Source: Gammaproteobacteria bacterium (lineage in GTDB: Bacteria; Pseudomonadota; Gammaproteobacteria; Arenicellales; JAJDZL01). From it: a stretch of DNA of 36,592 nt. A program made the position numbers and the translations under genes. Location of the stretch: assembly GCA_022823405.1 (NCBI GenBank), contig JAJDXD010000099.1:1-36592 (forward strand), written 5' to 3'. Positions within the stretch are counted from its first letter, which is position 1, and every line of letters starts with the position of its first letter. Under the pieces are notes generated by a model. It was not told where the DNA came from and made no database searches. It was given only the letters and a program-made list of their open reading frames with translations. Below, one piece after another: positions 17,340 to 25,991 of the stretch.

Positions 17340-18209
17340 TTAGCAAATGGCGTGACAGAGCCGAAAGGTCGGTGTGAGCTTTTGCGAAGCTGGCATATTA
17401 GAGAAGTATTGCAGATTGATTGTGTCCGTATCTGGGATATCCGTACTGCTAAAGCCACAGTTAAGGACCAAATCAGACAAATCATCGGGAGCAAATTCCG
17501 TGAGAATCGGTTCGCCGCGTCTTGCAACGAATTTTGCTGACTTTTGATGAGCCACAACCCACTCGCTTGGCACTTGATCAAGCACAACACGAAAATCGAA
17601 AAATAATGCTGAACCTTTTACCGAGTTATCTACAACACTTTGCAAAGTTTGCACGATGGTTTCGCGCGGAAGGTAGTAGGTTACTCCAAACCAAGAGAAG
17701 GCGGTCGGCTTTGAAGTGTCAAATCCATTCTCTTTCAGGGCGGTAAAAAGCGGCACTTCGTTTAAATCTGAATCGACATAACGCACGTTCTTAGGTGTCG
17801 GGATGCTAAATTCAGCCATTCTCCTAAACTTTTCTTTTTGCGTCCCTGGTTGATCGAGTTCAAATACTGTCAATTGATTTTCCAGATCTGTTCTTCGCAT
17901 TGCAAATGAATCATAACCTGCGCCAATAATTACATATTGCTCCACGCCTTGTTCAATCATTGAATCAACAATATCCTCACAATAGCGTGCTCTGGTAGCA
18001 ATCCATGGTGCCAGGGGGAGAATATCCCTAAGCATAAAATCTATCACGAACCAACTCAAGAACTTGGAACCCAAGATTCTTCGCCAGCCATTTCCGCAAA
18101 AGTGAATCGCAAATGGGTCTACGAAAATTGGCGGATTGTAGATTTTCAAGTGGCGAGCCCGAACTGCTGCGACGAGATCTGCTGTTTTACTAGGTTTTGA
18201 CGCGTCCAT
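17340..18209 (-). CDS. SAM-dependent methyltransferase, LCMT/TIGR00027-like
   Basis: A 289-residue class I methyltransferase of the leucine carboxyl methyltransferase-like family. The start region has the family ARHLKI...FVDPFA block (residues 18-40), then RARYCEDIVDSMIEQG leading into the SAM-binding motif YVIIGAGYDSFAMRR (about 92-106), the acidic loop VFELDQPGTQKEK, and FSWFGVTYYLPRE in the catalytic half. The start ATG 18209 has AAGGTG 7 nt upstream. It is convergent with soxG and stands alone. Bacterial relatives methylate small molecules or polyketide-like acids, but the substrate cannot be read from sequence. Confidence 0.85.
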   Translation of the reverse strand: MDASKPSKTADLVAAVRARHLKIYNPPIFVDPFAIHFCGNGWRRILGSKFLSWFVIDFMLRDILPLAPWIATRARYCEDIVDSMIEQGVEQYVIIGAGYDSFAMRRTDLENQLTVFELDQPGTQKEKFRRMAEFSIPTPKNVRYVDSDLNEVPLFTALKENGFDTSKPTAFSWFGVTYYLPRETIVQTLQSVVDNSVKGSALFFDFRVVLDQVPSEWVVAHQKSAKFVARRGEPILTEFAPDDLSDLVLNCGFSSTDIPDTDTINLQYFSNMPASQKLTPTFRLCHAIC

Positions 18210-19116
18210 GTCTATTCACCTTGAATCGTAATATACTGAATTGTCGCGGTAGGGGGAACCTTGCAGGTGATTCCCACGCTACAAATTTTAAGTTAAAAGG
18301 CTCTGATGTGCAGCAACTGAATTGTTTCACACAACCACGGCCTTTGGACTTATTATTGGATAAATTCGATCGTTAACGCACAAAATTGCTGCTGCACGAC
18401 TTGAATTTTATGTTCCAGCCGACCGAAGCCGACCACATTTCCAAGCACCCGCCGAGGTCTCCATGCCTGTCATTTCGATTTCGAATCTGAAGCGCACATC
18501 AAGGCGGTGAGAAATGTGCGGTGAGCGCCCCTCTACGATTGAGTTTGTTAGAATTTGTAACGTTGGCACGAAACTTCAGTTTGTGTACTCCAAGTATCGG
18601 AAAGCAAGCATACTCAGTTAACCTACGGATTATTTTGCTGTTGGTTCAGTCAATATCACGTGCTCAAATAGAGTCGTCTGATTCAGGGTGTTGTACCAGT
18701 ACATTGCACTATCTGGAAAGCATTGAAGTATTCACCAACGTGATTTCTTCGATCCAATTCTTGAATGATGTTTTCAAAGGTCATTTGTAAAATTGACTCT
18801 GAAAAAAAATTTCTCAATTATTTAAATGAAATGAATTTGTCGGGGTAATTCGACTAAATTCGACTCAAGACAAATCAATGGTTTGCTTTGTGGTTATTGA
18901 GAGGTAGTGTGAACTATGACAAGACTTAAAAACGACTGGTATCTTTGCACAATCGACACAATGCTGGTTTGGAGTCTGGCTTTGTAGTACCTCAATGCTT
19001 CGACAATGAAATTGAAAGATTGTCATAAATCGAGCATAACTTGATCACTAGAAATTCATACTCATTTTGCTGTAGAGAAAGTTTCGACATCGTTGAAGAG
19101 TTGGAATATAGGAGAG
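18210..19116. other. Unexplained 900-bp intergenic stretch
   Basis: This region separates the divergent methyltransferase and reductase genes. It contains a GC-richer patch at about 18420-18540 inside AT-rich DNA and one open frame at 18521-18790 (89 codons) without recognisable domain or ribosome binding site, which I do not accept as a gene. No tRNA, repeat or transposase remnant was recognised. The length suggests a lost gene, perhaps an oxygenase partner of the downstream reductase, but no protein trace supports this. Confidence 0.5.
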
Positions 19117-20160
19117 ATGTTCAAAGTTAAACTAGAAGAACGACAGGGTACGCAGGAAATGCTTGTGTCCAAAGGAGAACGACTTCTCTATAGTGGGCTA
19201 GGCAATGGTTTCAATTTGGCACATGATTGTGCAAGCGGAGTATGCGGCACCTGTAAGGCGGTTTTAATTTCTGGTAAGGTTTCATCGCTGTGGCCGAACG
19301 CTCCAGGCAACAAAATTGTCAGAGAAGAACGCAACGAGTTTCTGATGTGTCAGGCAGTTGCTGAGTCCGATGTTCATATTAAAGTTCGACCAGCAGTACC
19401 ATCGCCAGCTCCCAAACCTCAACCAGGGACGTTAAAGGGGGTGATCAAGGGTCACCGATTCCTGAATCCGAATGTAGCGGTCTTTCAATACCATTTATCG
19501 CAGCCAGTTCAGTTTCTGGCGGGACAGTTTGCTACAGTACAACTGGAGGGTATTCCTGGTTACCGTGCCTATTCAATGACAAATTATTCCGCTGAACCGA
19601 CTCAGTCGCTTGATTTTGTGGTGAAACATATTCCCGGAGGAAAATTTACCGATTGGCTTTTTCAAGAGAATAGGGATGGTCATGAATTAATGGGTTTTGG
19701 ACCTGTTGGACGGGCTGTTTTCGCCCCGGAAAGTGACGGTGACTTCATCGTTCTGGCAGGTGGATCTGGAATTGCTGGAATTATGGCCATTCTCCGGCAT
19801 GCCTCAAGTTGCGGTCACTTCGAAAAGTACCAGGGAGATATAGTTTTTGGTCTCAATGGACCGCAGGATGTTTTTTTTATGGATGAACTCAATTCGCTAG
19901 CGGGCAGACACAAAAATCTACGGGTCATTGTCGCGCTGGTTGAACCAGATGGAAGTGGTAATCTAACGAGTGATTACGTCAATTTGGAGTTTTCTGAAGG
20001 TTATCTGAGCAATGCAGCGAATGAAGTTCTTGGAGATTTATCCGAGATAACAACGGCGTTTGTCGCCGGTCCGCCACTCGCTGTTGAAACTTCCCAAAAA
20101 ATGTTGGTAATGGAACGGAAAGTCTCTGCAAGAAAAATGAGATTTGACCGATTTGGCTAA
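19117..20160 (+). CDS. Oxygenase-type reductase: N-terminal [2Fe-2S] ferredoxin plus FAD/NAD(P)H domain
   Basis: A 347-residue flavo-iron-sulfur reductase with the domain order of methane, toluene and phenol monooxygenase reductases (MmoC/TmoF-like). Residues 1-95 are a plant-type ferredoxin with ligands Cys38, Cys43, Cys46 (DCASGVCGTC) and Cys78 (LMCQA). After a Pro-rich linker comes the FAD domain (RAYSMTNYS) and the NAD(P)H-binding domain (LAGGSGIAGIMAIL, and AGPPLAVETSQKML at the C-terminus). It should pass electrons from NAD(P)H to a partner oxygenase. ATG 19117 is preferred; GGAG lies only 2 nt before it, and a TTG at 19093 is a less likely start. No oxygenase gene is present in the window, so the partner is unknown. 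Confidence 0.88.
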   Translation: MFKVKLEERQGTQEMLVSKGERLLYSGLGNGFNLAHDCASGVCGTCKAVLISGKVSSLWPNAPGNKIVREERNEFLMCQAVAESDVHIKVRPAVPSPAPKPQPGTLKGVIKGHRFLNPNVAVFQYHLSQPVQFLAGQFATVQLEGIPGYRAYSMTNYSAEPTQSLDFVVKHIPGGKFTDWLFQENRDGHELMGFGPVGRAVFAPESDGDFIVLAGGSGIAGIMAILRHASSCGHFEKYQGDIVFGLNGPQDVFFMDELNSLAGRHKNLRVIVALVEPDGSGNLTSDYVNLEFSEGYLSNAANEVLGDLSEITTAFVAGPPLAVETSQKMLVMERKVSARKMRFDRFG

Positions 20161-20206
20161 GCACCGGAATTATTCACGCGAGTTTACCGCGTTAAGTTCG
20201 CTGATT

Positions 20207-20926
20207 CTAACTTTCCAACACCTTGGCAGACTTGGCAAGTGTCAGTGCATCTTCTGCAAGCAGATCTAGATGTTTTTCCATGCTGAGTTCCGCAATTTCG
20301 GGTGTACGGTTTTCAATGGCCTCCAAAATCGCTTGATGTTCCGCATTCGATTCTTCAATCCGATGTGGTCGAAAAGTAACCAGTCGTCGATAAGGTGAAA
20401 GACGCTTGTCAAGTGAGGCGATCTGTTCAGTCAAGGCTGAGTTCTTTGCTGCAATAAAGATCCGCTCGTGAAATACCTGATTAGCAGTGTAGTAGTTCAA
20501 AGGATCAAGGGTTTTTGCTGCCTCAATACACTTTTCGTGTGCCTGTCGAATTAGTGCCAGATCTTCAACTGTCGCTCGAATTGCTGCTTTTTTAGCTGCA
20601 AATGATTCAAGAGTCGCAACCAATTCAAACATTTCCATAATTTCGTCAAGCGAGGGTTTGACAACGAAAACACCAGCATTTCGACGCTTCACTACCAGTC
20701 TAGCAGCACTCAAGCCTTCAAATGCTTCACGAATGGGTGTTCGAGATACACCGTATCGCCTAGCCAGGCGACTCTCATCCAAATGTTCACCGGGACTGAA
20801 TTCTCCGCGAATAATCGCTGTCTCGATTTCCTCCTGAATCAGCTGTGAAGTGGCCAACGATTCAGATTCGCTAGATTTTTTGTGTGTAGGAATTTCCATG
20901 GTTGTCGAAATTTCCGTCATGCACAT
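20207..20926 (-). CDS. GntR-family (FCD/FadR subfamily) transcriptional regulator
   Basis: A 239-residue regulator. Residues about 25-90 form the winged helix-turn-helix with IQEEIETAIIRGEFSPGEHL, then LARRYGVSRTPIREAFEGL as the recognition region. The helical C-terminal FCD ligand domain follows, with metal-type residues in the ANQVFHERIFIAAKN and EHQAILEAI segments. FCD regulators usually repress catabolic operons and are released by a pathway acid or amino acid. It is divergent from the aminotransferase gene at 21015, and the intervening 88 bp carry palindromic GntR-like half sites and its own sigma70-like promoter, so autoregulation and control of the plus-strand operon are likely. Start codons at 20926, 20920 and 20899 are all possible. 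Confidence 0.92.
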   Translation of the reverse strand: MCMTEISTTMEIPTHKKSSESESLATSQLIQEEIETAIIRGEFSPGEHLDESRLARRYGVSRTPIREAFEGLSAARLVVKRRNAGVFVVKPSLDEIMEMFELVATLESFAAKKAAIRATVEDLALIRQAHEKCIEAAKTLDPLNYYTANQVFHERIFIAAKNSALTEQIASLDKRLSPYRRLVTFRPHRIEESNAEHQAILEAIENRTPEIAELSMEKHLDLLAEDALTLAKSAKVLES

Positions 20927-20946
20927 TAGATTTTAATATATGAAAA

Positions 20947-20976
20947 ATTATACAATCGTTATAAGATTGTATACAA
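20947..20976 (-). promoter_or_regulatory. Sigma70-like promoter of the GntR gene
   Basis: On the minus strand TTGTAT (20976-20971) is followed after 18 nt by TATAAT (20952-20947), a near-consensus sigma70 promoter. Initiation would fall near 20940, giving a short leader. The elements overlap the palindromic operator, which fits negative autoregulation. Confidence 0.6.
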
Positions 20977-20978
20977 TC
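20949..20978. promoter_or_regulatory. Double palindromic operator for the GntR regulator
   Basis: GATTGTATACAATC (20965-20978) is a perfect 14-bp palindrome of the type bound by FCD-class GntR dimers (GT...AC core). An additional half site TATACAATC (20949-20957) forms a second inverted repeat with GATTGTATA (20965-20973) across a 7-nt spacer. Three spaced half sites lie between the two divergent genes, suggesting two overlapping dimer sites. Confidence 0.65.
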
Positions 20979-21014
20979 CTAAATATTGCGAAACACTTCA
21001 AACGGATGGACTAG

Positions 21015-22154
21015 GTGAAGGATTTCGAAAGATTGAATCGGCACTTCGAAAGAATGGCCAATCGTACGGACTTGATGTGGCTGGGTCGAAACACGAACCA
21101 CATCTCGACTCATCCGGCGGTTCGCGAGGCAATGCTCGACAGCATTCGTAGTGAGGAGTACCACAGTTATGCACCACCTTATGGCTTGCAGGAACTGCGC
21201 CAGTTGGTAGTCGACGAACTTGACCTCAGTGACATGTCGGCAATAGTTACAGACGGCGCTGTATCAGGACTTTATCACACTTGCCATACGTTCCTGAAAC
21301 CTGGCGATGGACTGATAACCACCGATCCAACATGGGAGTGGACTGTTAAGTTTGCGACTTCAATTGGAGCGACAGTCAAAAAACTGAAAATTTACGGAAC
21401 TGAATTCGATTACCGGTTGAGCCCGGTGCGTCTCGATGCCGCCATTGATTCAAACACTCGATGCATCTATCTGATCGATCCGAACAATCCTCTTGGAACA
21501 AGTTTTACAGAGAGCGAGATTCGTGACGTTTGCGACATTGCACGATCTCAGAATTCCTTCCTAATTCAGGATTGCACTTATCGGGATTTTTCCCATGATC
21601 ATCATTTAGCAGCACACTACTACCCTGAAGGTACCATAACCATGTGGAGCTTTTCCAAGTGGCTGGGTGTGGCTGGACTTCGAGTCGGTGCAATTATTGC
21701 GAATGCTGACTTGATTGAAAGATTGAGCTTCGCTCCTCCCAATATTCTGGGATCAAATATTGTGGCACAGCGTGGTGCAATTGAAGGGTTGAAGCATAAA
21801 TCTGAATGGTTTCCTCAAGTTCTTGCAACGACTCGGGCAAATCAGTTGATGGTTTTCAATCAAGTCGATCAAATTTCAGGAATTACGGTACCAGTCTATC
21901 CTTCTGATGGAAATTTTCTGATTTTGGAATGCTCAAATGCTGGAGAAACGCCAGAGTCAATCTGCCGGTTGATGGATGAGCGAAACATCATGGTAAGACA
22001 GGGTAGTTACCATTCAAAACAATTTGGCTCCCGTTTCATCAAGGTTTCGTTAAGTGTTCCAGAAAAATGGGTTGAAAAGTTTTGTCACTGTCTGCCTGAA
22101 GTTGTGAAGGAAGCCAGATCTCTGAAACTGGAGGGTGCTGAATTCTTGGGTTAA
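21015..22154 (+). CDS. PLP-dependent class I/II aminotransferase
   Basis: A 379-residue fold-type I aminotransferase of the HisC/aspartate transaminase-like group. The PLP lysine is Lys215 in SFSKWLGVAGLRVGA (numbering from GTG 21015), with the conserved IDPNNPLGT motif before it, and SYHSKQFGSRFIKVSLS containing the C-terminal Arg that binds a substrate carboxylate. The annotated start is GTG 21015; ATG 21054 is an alternative. It is the first gene downstream of the GntR operator and therefore the likely head of the catabolic operon. It would move an amino group from the pathway's amino acid or amine to a keto acid, or the reverse. Substrate not deducible. Confidence 0.88.
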   Translation: MKDFERLNRHFERMANRTDLMWLGRNTNHISTHPAVREAMLDSIRSEEYHSYAPPYGLQELRQLVVDELDLSDMSAIVTDGAVSGLYHTCHTFLKPGDGLITTDPTWEWTVKFATSIGATVKKLKIYGTEFDYRLSPVRLDAAIDSNTRCIYLIDPNNPLGTSFTESEIRDVCDIARSQNSFLIQDCTYRDFSHDHHLAAHYYPEGTITMWSFSKWLGVAGLRVGAIIANADLIERLSFAPPNILGSNIVAQRGAIEGLKHKSEWFPQVLATTRANQLMVFNQVDQISGITVPVYPSDGNFLILECSNAGETPESICRLMDERNIMVRQGSYHSKQFGSRFIKVSLSVPEKWVEKFCHCLPEVVKEARSLKLEGAEFLG

Positions 22155-22225
22155 TCGAACGACCGCAACCGGGTGAGAAACAGCCGCATGGCTTAGAATC
22201 TATCAATTAACGCTGCGAAAGACTT

Positions 22226-23008
22226 ATGGAATTTGAATTAGGCGGAAAGAATGCATTGATCACAGGCGCTTCTCAAGGTATTGGGGAGGCTATTGCGTAT
22301 GCTCTTGCTGATCAGGGTGTAAATTTGCATCTGACAGCTCGCAATGAAGAGAATTTGCAAAGGGTAAGAGAAAAAATTCTGTCCAATTCCGATGTTCGAG
22401 TCGATATTCATCCCATTGATTTGACCCAACAGGGTGCCATCTCCAGACTTACAAATTCGATTGGAGAAATCGAAATTCTCATCAATAACGCCGGTGCGAT
22501 TCCGGGAGGTGATCTTACCCATGTCGATGAAATCACTTGGAGACGCGGATGGGAGCTCAAAGTGATGGGCTACATCGATTTATGTCGAGCAACCTATCCG
22601 AAAATGAAAGCCAATGGTGGCGGGGTTATCATCAACAACATTGGAAATGCGGGGGAGGTTTTTGATTCACGTTACATTGCTGGTACATCCGGAAATGCCA
22701 GTCTGATGGCATTCACCCGGGCTTTAGGCGGCCGCAGTCTTGATGATAACATTAGAGTGATTGGCATCAATCCAGGGCCGGTTGACACCGAGAGAATTTA
22801 TGCACTCCTAAAAAATCGTGCCCAGACGGAGCTTGGTGACGAAAATAGGTACAAGGAGTTGTTGGAGAGGTACCCCTTGGGCAGACCAGCTTACCTTCGG
22901 GAGGTGACTGACTTGATTGTATTTTTAACTTCGTTTCGCGCAGGCTATATTTCTGGTACCATCATTACTGTCGACGGTGGAATCTCGTCGAGGAGTTCAA
23001 TCATTTGA
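22226..23008 (+). CDS. Short-chain dehydrogenase/reductase family protein with atypical active site
   Basis: A 260-residue Rossmann-fold protein with the classical cofactor motif TGASQGIG near residues 13-20 and the structural NNAG motif at about 88-91. The C-terminal segment GYISGTIITVDGG is standard for the family. The catalytic part deviates: the residue four after Tyr150 is Thr154 instead of Lys (YIAGTSGNA), and the usual Ser position about 13 residues before it lies in IINNIGNAG. The YIAGxxGNA pattern appears to define an SDR subgroup, so this is probably a specialised enzyme and not a damaged one. Start ATG 22226 is 71 nt after the aminotransferase; its stop overlaps the next start (TGATG). 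Confidence 0.88.
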   Translation: MEFELGGKNALITGASQGIGEAIAYALADQGVNLHLTARNEENLQRVREKILSNSDVRVDIHPIDLTQQGAISRLTNSIGEIEILINNAGAIPGGDLTHVDEITWRRGWELKVMGYIDLCRATYPKMKANGGGVIINNIGNAGEVFDSRYIAGTSGNASLMAFTRALGGRSLDDNIRVIGINPGPVDTERIYALLKNRAQTELGDENRYKELLERYPLGRPAYLREVTDLIVFLTSFRAGYISGTIITVDGGISSRSSII

Positions 23009-23904
23009 TGGACAGCACAACCGAATGGATCGCCACGAGTGATGGACTCCGTCTCCACGCAGAGATAACAGGCAAAGGAGCCCCAATCGTATTTGTGCAT
23101 GAATTCGGTGGCGATCAGCGAAGCTGGGAGCCACAGGTTCGCTTTTTCTCAGGACGTTATCAGTGCGTTACATTTAATGCCAGAGGATACCCGCCTTCAA
23201 GCGTACCTGAGGACCCTGCAAAATATAGTCAGGCACGCGCAGTCGATGACATTGTTGATGTCATGAATTACATGGGGATTGATAGATCTCACATTGTCGG
23301 CTTGTCTATGGGAGGATTCGCGGCACTGCACTTTGGCCTCCAGCACCCCCACCGAGCTGTCTCACTGGTTGTAGCGAGCGCTGGATTTGGAGCAGAAAAA
23401 AAGCATGATGCCTACTTCAAGCAAGTCTCTCACGAAATTGCAGATCTGTATGAGAAGCATGGTGCTGAAGAATTCTCACACATTTATGCGCGATCGGCAC
23501 CACGCATTCCTTTTCTAGTCAAAGATCCAAATGGGTGGGAAGAGTTTCGACGAATACTTGGTGATCGCTCTGCACTTGGCGCGGCACTCACGATGCGGGG
23601 TGTACAGGCGGCACGACCGTCAATTTACGAATTCGAAGACGGTTTTAAATCCATGAATCTGCCCACTTTGATCATTGCAGGCGATGAAGATGACCATTGC
23701 CTGCAACCCGGACTGTTTTTGAAGAGCGTGATTCCAGCGAGTGGATTGATGATCGTACCCAAGACAGGACATACCTGCAATCTTGAAGAACCGGACCTGT
23801 TCAACCAGATCGTGTTGGAGTTCCTCACCGCCGTTGAGGCGGAAAGATGGCTGCCCCGAGACCCAAGGTGTGTGCCGTTGGAAATTCTCAAAGAGAACAC
23901 CTGA
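23008..23904 (+). CDS. Alpha/beta hydrolase
   Basis: A 298-residue alpha/beta-hydrolase-fold protein. The nucleophile elbow GLSMGG places Ser100, the C-terminal catalytic His is His255 in KTGHTCNLEEPD, and an acid lies in the LIIAGDEDDHC strand end (about 230). VFVHEFGGDQRSWEPQ supplies the oxyanion-hole region. The group includes esterases, lactonases and amidohydrolases such as those opening N-heterocycle breakdown products. ATG 23008 overlaps the SDR stop codon (TGATG), giving translational coupling, and the next gene begins 2 nt after its stop. In this operon it may cleave an ester, lactone or amide of the imported compound; this role is inferred only from context. Confidence 0.88.
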   Translation: MDSTTEWIATSDGLRLHAEITGKGAPIVFVHEFGGDQRSWEPQVRFFSGRYQCVTFNARGYPPSSVPEDPAKYSQARAVDDIVDVMNYMGIDRSHIVGLSMGGFAALHFGLQHPHRAVSLVVASAGFGAEKKHDAYFKQVSHEIADLYEKHGAEEFSHIYARSAPRIPFLVKDPNGWEEFRRILGDRSALGAALTMRGVQAARPSIYEFEDGFKSMNLPTLIIAGDEDDHCLQPGLFLKSVIPASGLMIVPKTGHTCNLEEPDLFNQIVLEFLTAVEAERWLPRDPRCVPLEILKENT

Positions 23905-23906
23905 CG

Positions 23907-25175
23907 ATGTTAAGTGATACAGTTGAAGTTAAAGTTGCGAGTCATGTAAATGAGCATCGTCTCTGGGAGCGGCTGATGCAACTCGCAAAGTTCGGAGCGA
24001 CAGAATCCGGTGGGGTTTCACGATTCGCACTCTCGAAGGAAGAATCACTCGCCCGTCGATTGCTAATCGAATGGGCTTCAGACCTAGAGTTGGAGATTAG
24101 TACGGACGACATCAGCAATCTCTATTTTCGATTGAATGGTAAAGATAAACAAGCTGCTCCCGTCATGAGCGGCTCACATATTGACTCGCAGCCTAACGGT
24201 GGAAAATTTGATGGGACGTTTGGAGTGGTTGCGGCACTCGAAGTTCTGCAAGCGATTCGAGAATCCGGCACTCAGCCAGATCGGTCAATCGATGCAGTGG
24301 TGTGGCTCAATGAAGAGGGCTCAAGATTTTCTCCTGGGATGATGGGTTCAGACGTATTTGTCGGTCAACGTAGCTTGGATGATTGCCTGACAGTTAAGGA
24401 TTCGAAAGGGGTTTCAGTAGCTGAAGCGCTAGAATCGACGCACAGTCAATTTCAGTCGCTGCCCAAGCGGTCGTTCGGCGACCCGGTGTACCACTATGTT
24501 GAGGCACATATTGAGCAGGGACCTCTGCTTGATGCTGCAAAGATTCCAGTGGGCGTTGTCACCGGCATTCAGGGATCAAGAAGGTTTCGAATTCGGGTTA
24601 CCGGGGAGCAGGCCCACGCCGGAACCGAACCGATGGAGAATCGAAAGGATGCACTGTTTACAGCAGTTGATGTAATTCAGGAAATTCGCAGCCAGCTTAT
24701 GAACCGCTATCCAGATTTGAAGTTGACCATGGGCTTGTTTGAGATATTACCCAATGCGCCTTCAGTGGTGCCTTCCAGCGCATATTTTTCAATTGATATT
24801 CGACATCCGAAGGACTCTGTCCTCGCTGAATCTCGGTGCATCATCAGTGAAATCTGTGACGCCAACCACAACAAGTGTGAAATTGAAGTGAATCAGATCG
24901 CAGTATCGAAATCGCTCAAATTTCCTAACAGCATACGTCAGCGAATCACTAGATGTGCAGACATTCTCAGCATCAATTCAATGCCCATATATTCAATGGC
25001 AGGGCACGATGCTCGTCAATTGCACTATCACTGCCCGAGCGGCATGATCTTTGTGCCTTGCTACAAAGGCATCAGTCACAGCGATAAGGAAGCCTGTGAG
25101 TCAAGTGACCTCTTTTTGGGAACTCAGGTGCTCGCCGCATCGCTAGTAAACATGGCCAATCAGCAAGAAATGTGA
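23907..25175 (+). CDS. M20-family Zn-dependent amidase/hydantoinase-carbamoylase
   Basis: A 422-residue member of the M20 hydantoinase/carbamoylase group, which contains allantoate amidohydrolase, N-carbamoyl-L-amino acid hydrolase and beta-ureidopropionase. Metal-binding motifs visible: SGSHIDSQPNGGKFDGTFGV (first His and bridging Asp), WLNEEGSRF (Glu pair), YVEAHIEQGP, and the C-terminal CYKGISHSDKE with the last metal His. SMAGHDARQLH is also typical. The start is ATG 23907, 2 nt after the preceding stop, giving family-normal length; an upstream in-frame codon at 23847 lies inside the previous gene. It likely hydrolyses an N-carbamoyl or N-acyl bond in the imported substrate, releasing an amine for the downstream dehydrogenase. 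Confidence 0.92.
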   Translation: MLSDTVEVKVASHVNEHRLWERLMQLAKFGATESGGVSRFALSKEESLARRLLIEWASDLELEISTDDISNLYFRLNGKDKQAAPVMSGSHIDSQPNGGKFDGTFGVVAALEVLQAIRESGTQPDRSIDAVVWLNEEGSRFSPGMMGSDVFVGQRSLDDCLTVKDSKGVSVAEALESTHSQFQSLPKRSFGDPVYHYVEAHIEQGPLLDAAKIPVGVVTGIQGSRRFRIRVTGEQAHAGTEPMENRKDALFTAVDVIQEIRSQLMNRYPDLKLTMGLFEILPNAPSVVPSSAYFSIDIRHPKDSVLAESRCIISEICDANHNKCEIEVNQIAVSKSLKFPNSIRQRITRCADILSINSMPIYSMAGHDARQLHYHCPSGMIFVPCYKGISHSDKEACESSDLFLGTQVLAASLVNMANQQEM

Positions 25176-25177
25176 TC

Positions 25178-25990
25178 ATGAACACATCCACACAAGAAAC
25201 TGCAATGCTGGCCCAACGAGGCGCACTTGGATTTCACAACTTGTACGTAACGTACTCCGCTGCACAGGGGGCCGATGCAGTTCACGCACTTGAGAATATC
25301 GACCTCAGTGTGGACTCTGGTGAGTTTGTATCGGTAATCGGGCCTTCTGGATGTGGAAAGAGCACAATGCTTCGGGTTGTTGCAGATTTGGTCAATCCAA
25401 CTAGCGGCCAGGTCTCGATTGGTGGAGATTCACCAAAGAGTACCAGACTGAAGCGAAAGGTCGGCTTTGTGTTTCAGGATCCCGCATTGCTGGAGTGGCG
25501 AAGAATATTGCAGAATGTCGTATTACCGCTGGAGTTGAAAGGTGTATCGCGTTCCGAGCGGGAAAAAATCGCACTTGAACTCATTGAAATGGTTGGACTT
25601 ATCGGGTTTGAACGTTCCTATCCGAGACAGTTGTCAGGAGGTATGCGTCAGCGTGCTGCCATTGCCCGTGCAATGTCAACTGAACCGGAAGTGATGCTGA
25701 TGGATGAACCCTTTGGCGCGCTGGATCAAATCACCCGGGATCGATTGAATCTTGAGTTGCTGGGTTTGTCACAGCGAAAGCGCATGACCGTCATATTTGT
25801 TACTCATTCAATCAATGAAGCTGTTCTGCTTTCAGACCGAGTTTTTGTCATGACCGCGCGTCCCGGACGGATATGCGGTGAAATGAGGATCGATTTGCCT
25901 AGACCCCGTTCACTGGAAATACGACAAACTGAAGAATTCATTCAGTATGTAAAGCAGGGTGTTGCCCTTCTTGAGCAAGGATTTGAATAA
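25178..25990 (+). CDS. ABC transporter ATPase, nitrate/taurine/pyrimidine-type (SsuB/TauB-like)
   Basis: The 270-residue nucleotide-binding subunit of an importer. Walker A is GPSGCGKS at residues 55-62, the Q-loop is VFQDPALLEWRR, the signature is LSGGMRQRAAIARA, Walker B is VMLMDEPFG followed by the D-loop ALDQ, and the switch His is in VTHSINEA. The DPALLEWR segment is typical of the NitT/TauT group. ATG 25178 is chosen; GTG 25172, overlapping the M20 stop, is also possible. It pairs with the adjacent permease and substrate-binding protein genes. Confidence 0.95.
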   Translation: MNTSTQETAMLAQRGALGFHNLYVTYSAAQGADAVHALENIDLSVDSGEFVSVIGPSGCGKSTMLRVVADLVNPTSGQVSIGGDSPKSTRLKRKVGFVFQDPALLEWRRILQNVVLPLELKGVSRSEREKIALELIEMVGLIGFERSYPRQLSGGMRQRAAIARAMSTEPEVMLMDEPFGALDQITRDRLNLELLGLSQRKRMTVIFVTHSINEAVLLSDRVFVMTARPGRICGEMRIDLPRPRSLEIRQTEEFIQYVKQGVALLEQGFE

Positions 25991-25991
25991 C

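Noticed and set aside
17271..17746. Plus-strand frames opposite the methyltransferase end
   Set aside because: They are antisense shadows of the minus-strand methyltransferase gene and the short non-coding gap beside it.
18521..18790. Plus-strand open frame of 89 codons
   Set aside because: No recognisable domain, no ribosome binding site, and placement in a region of mixed composition; not supported as a gene.
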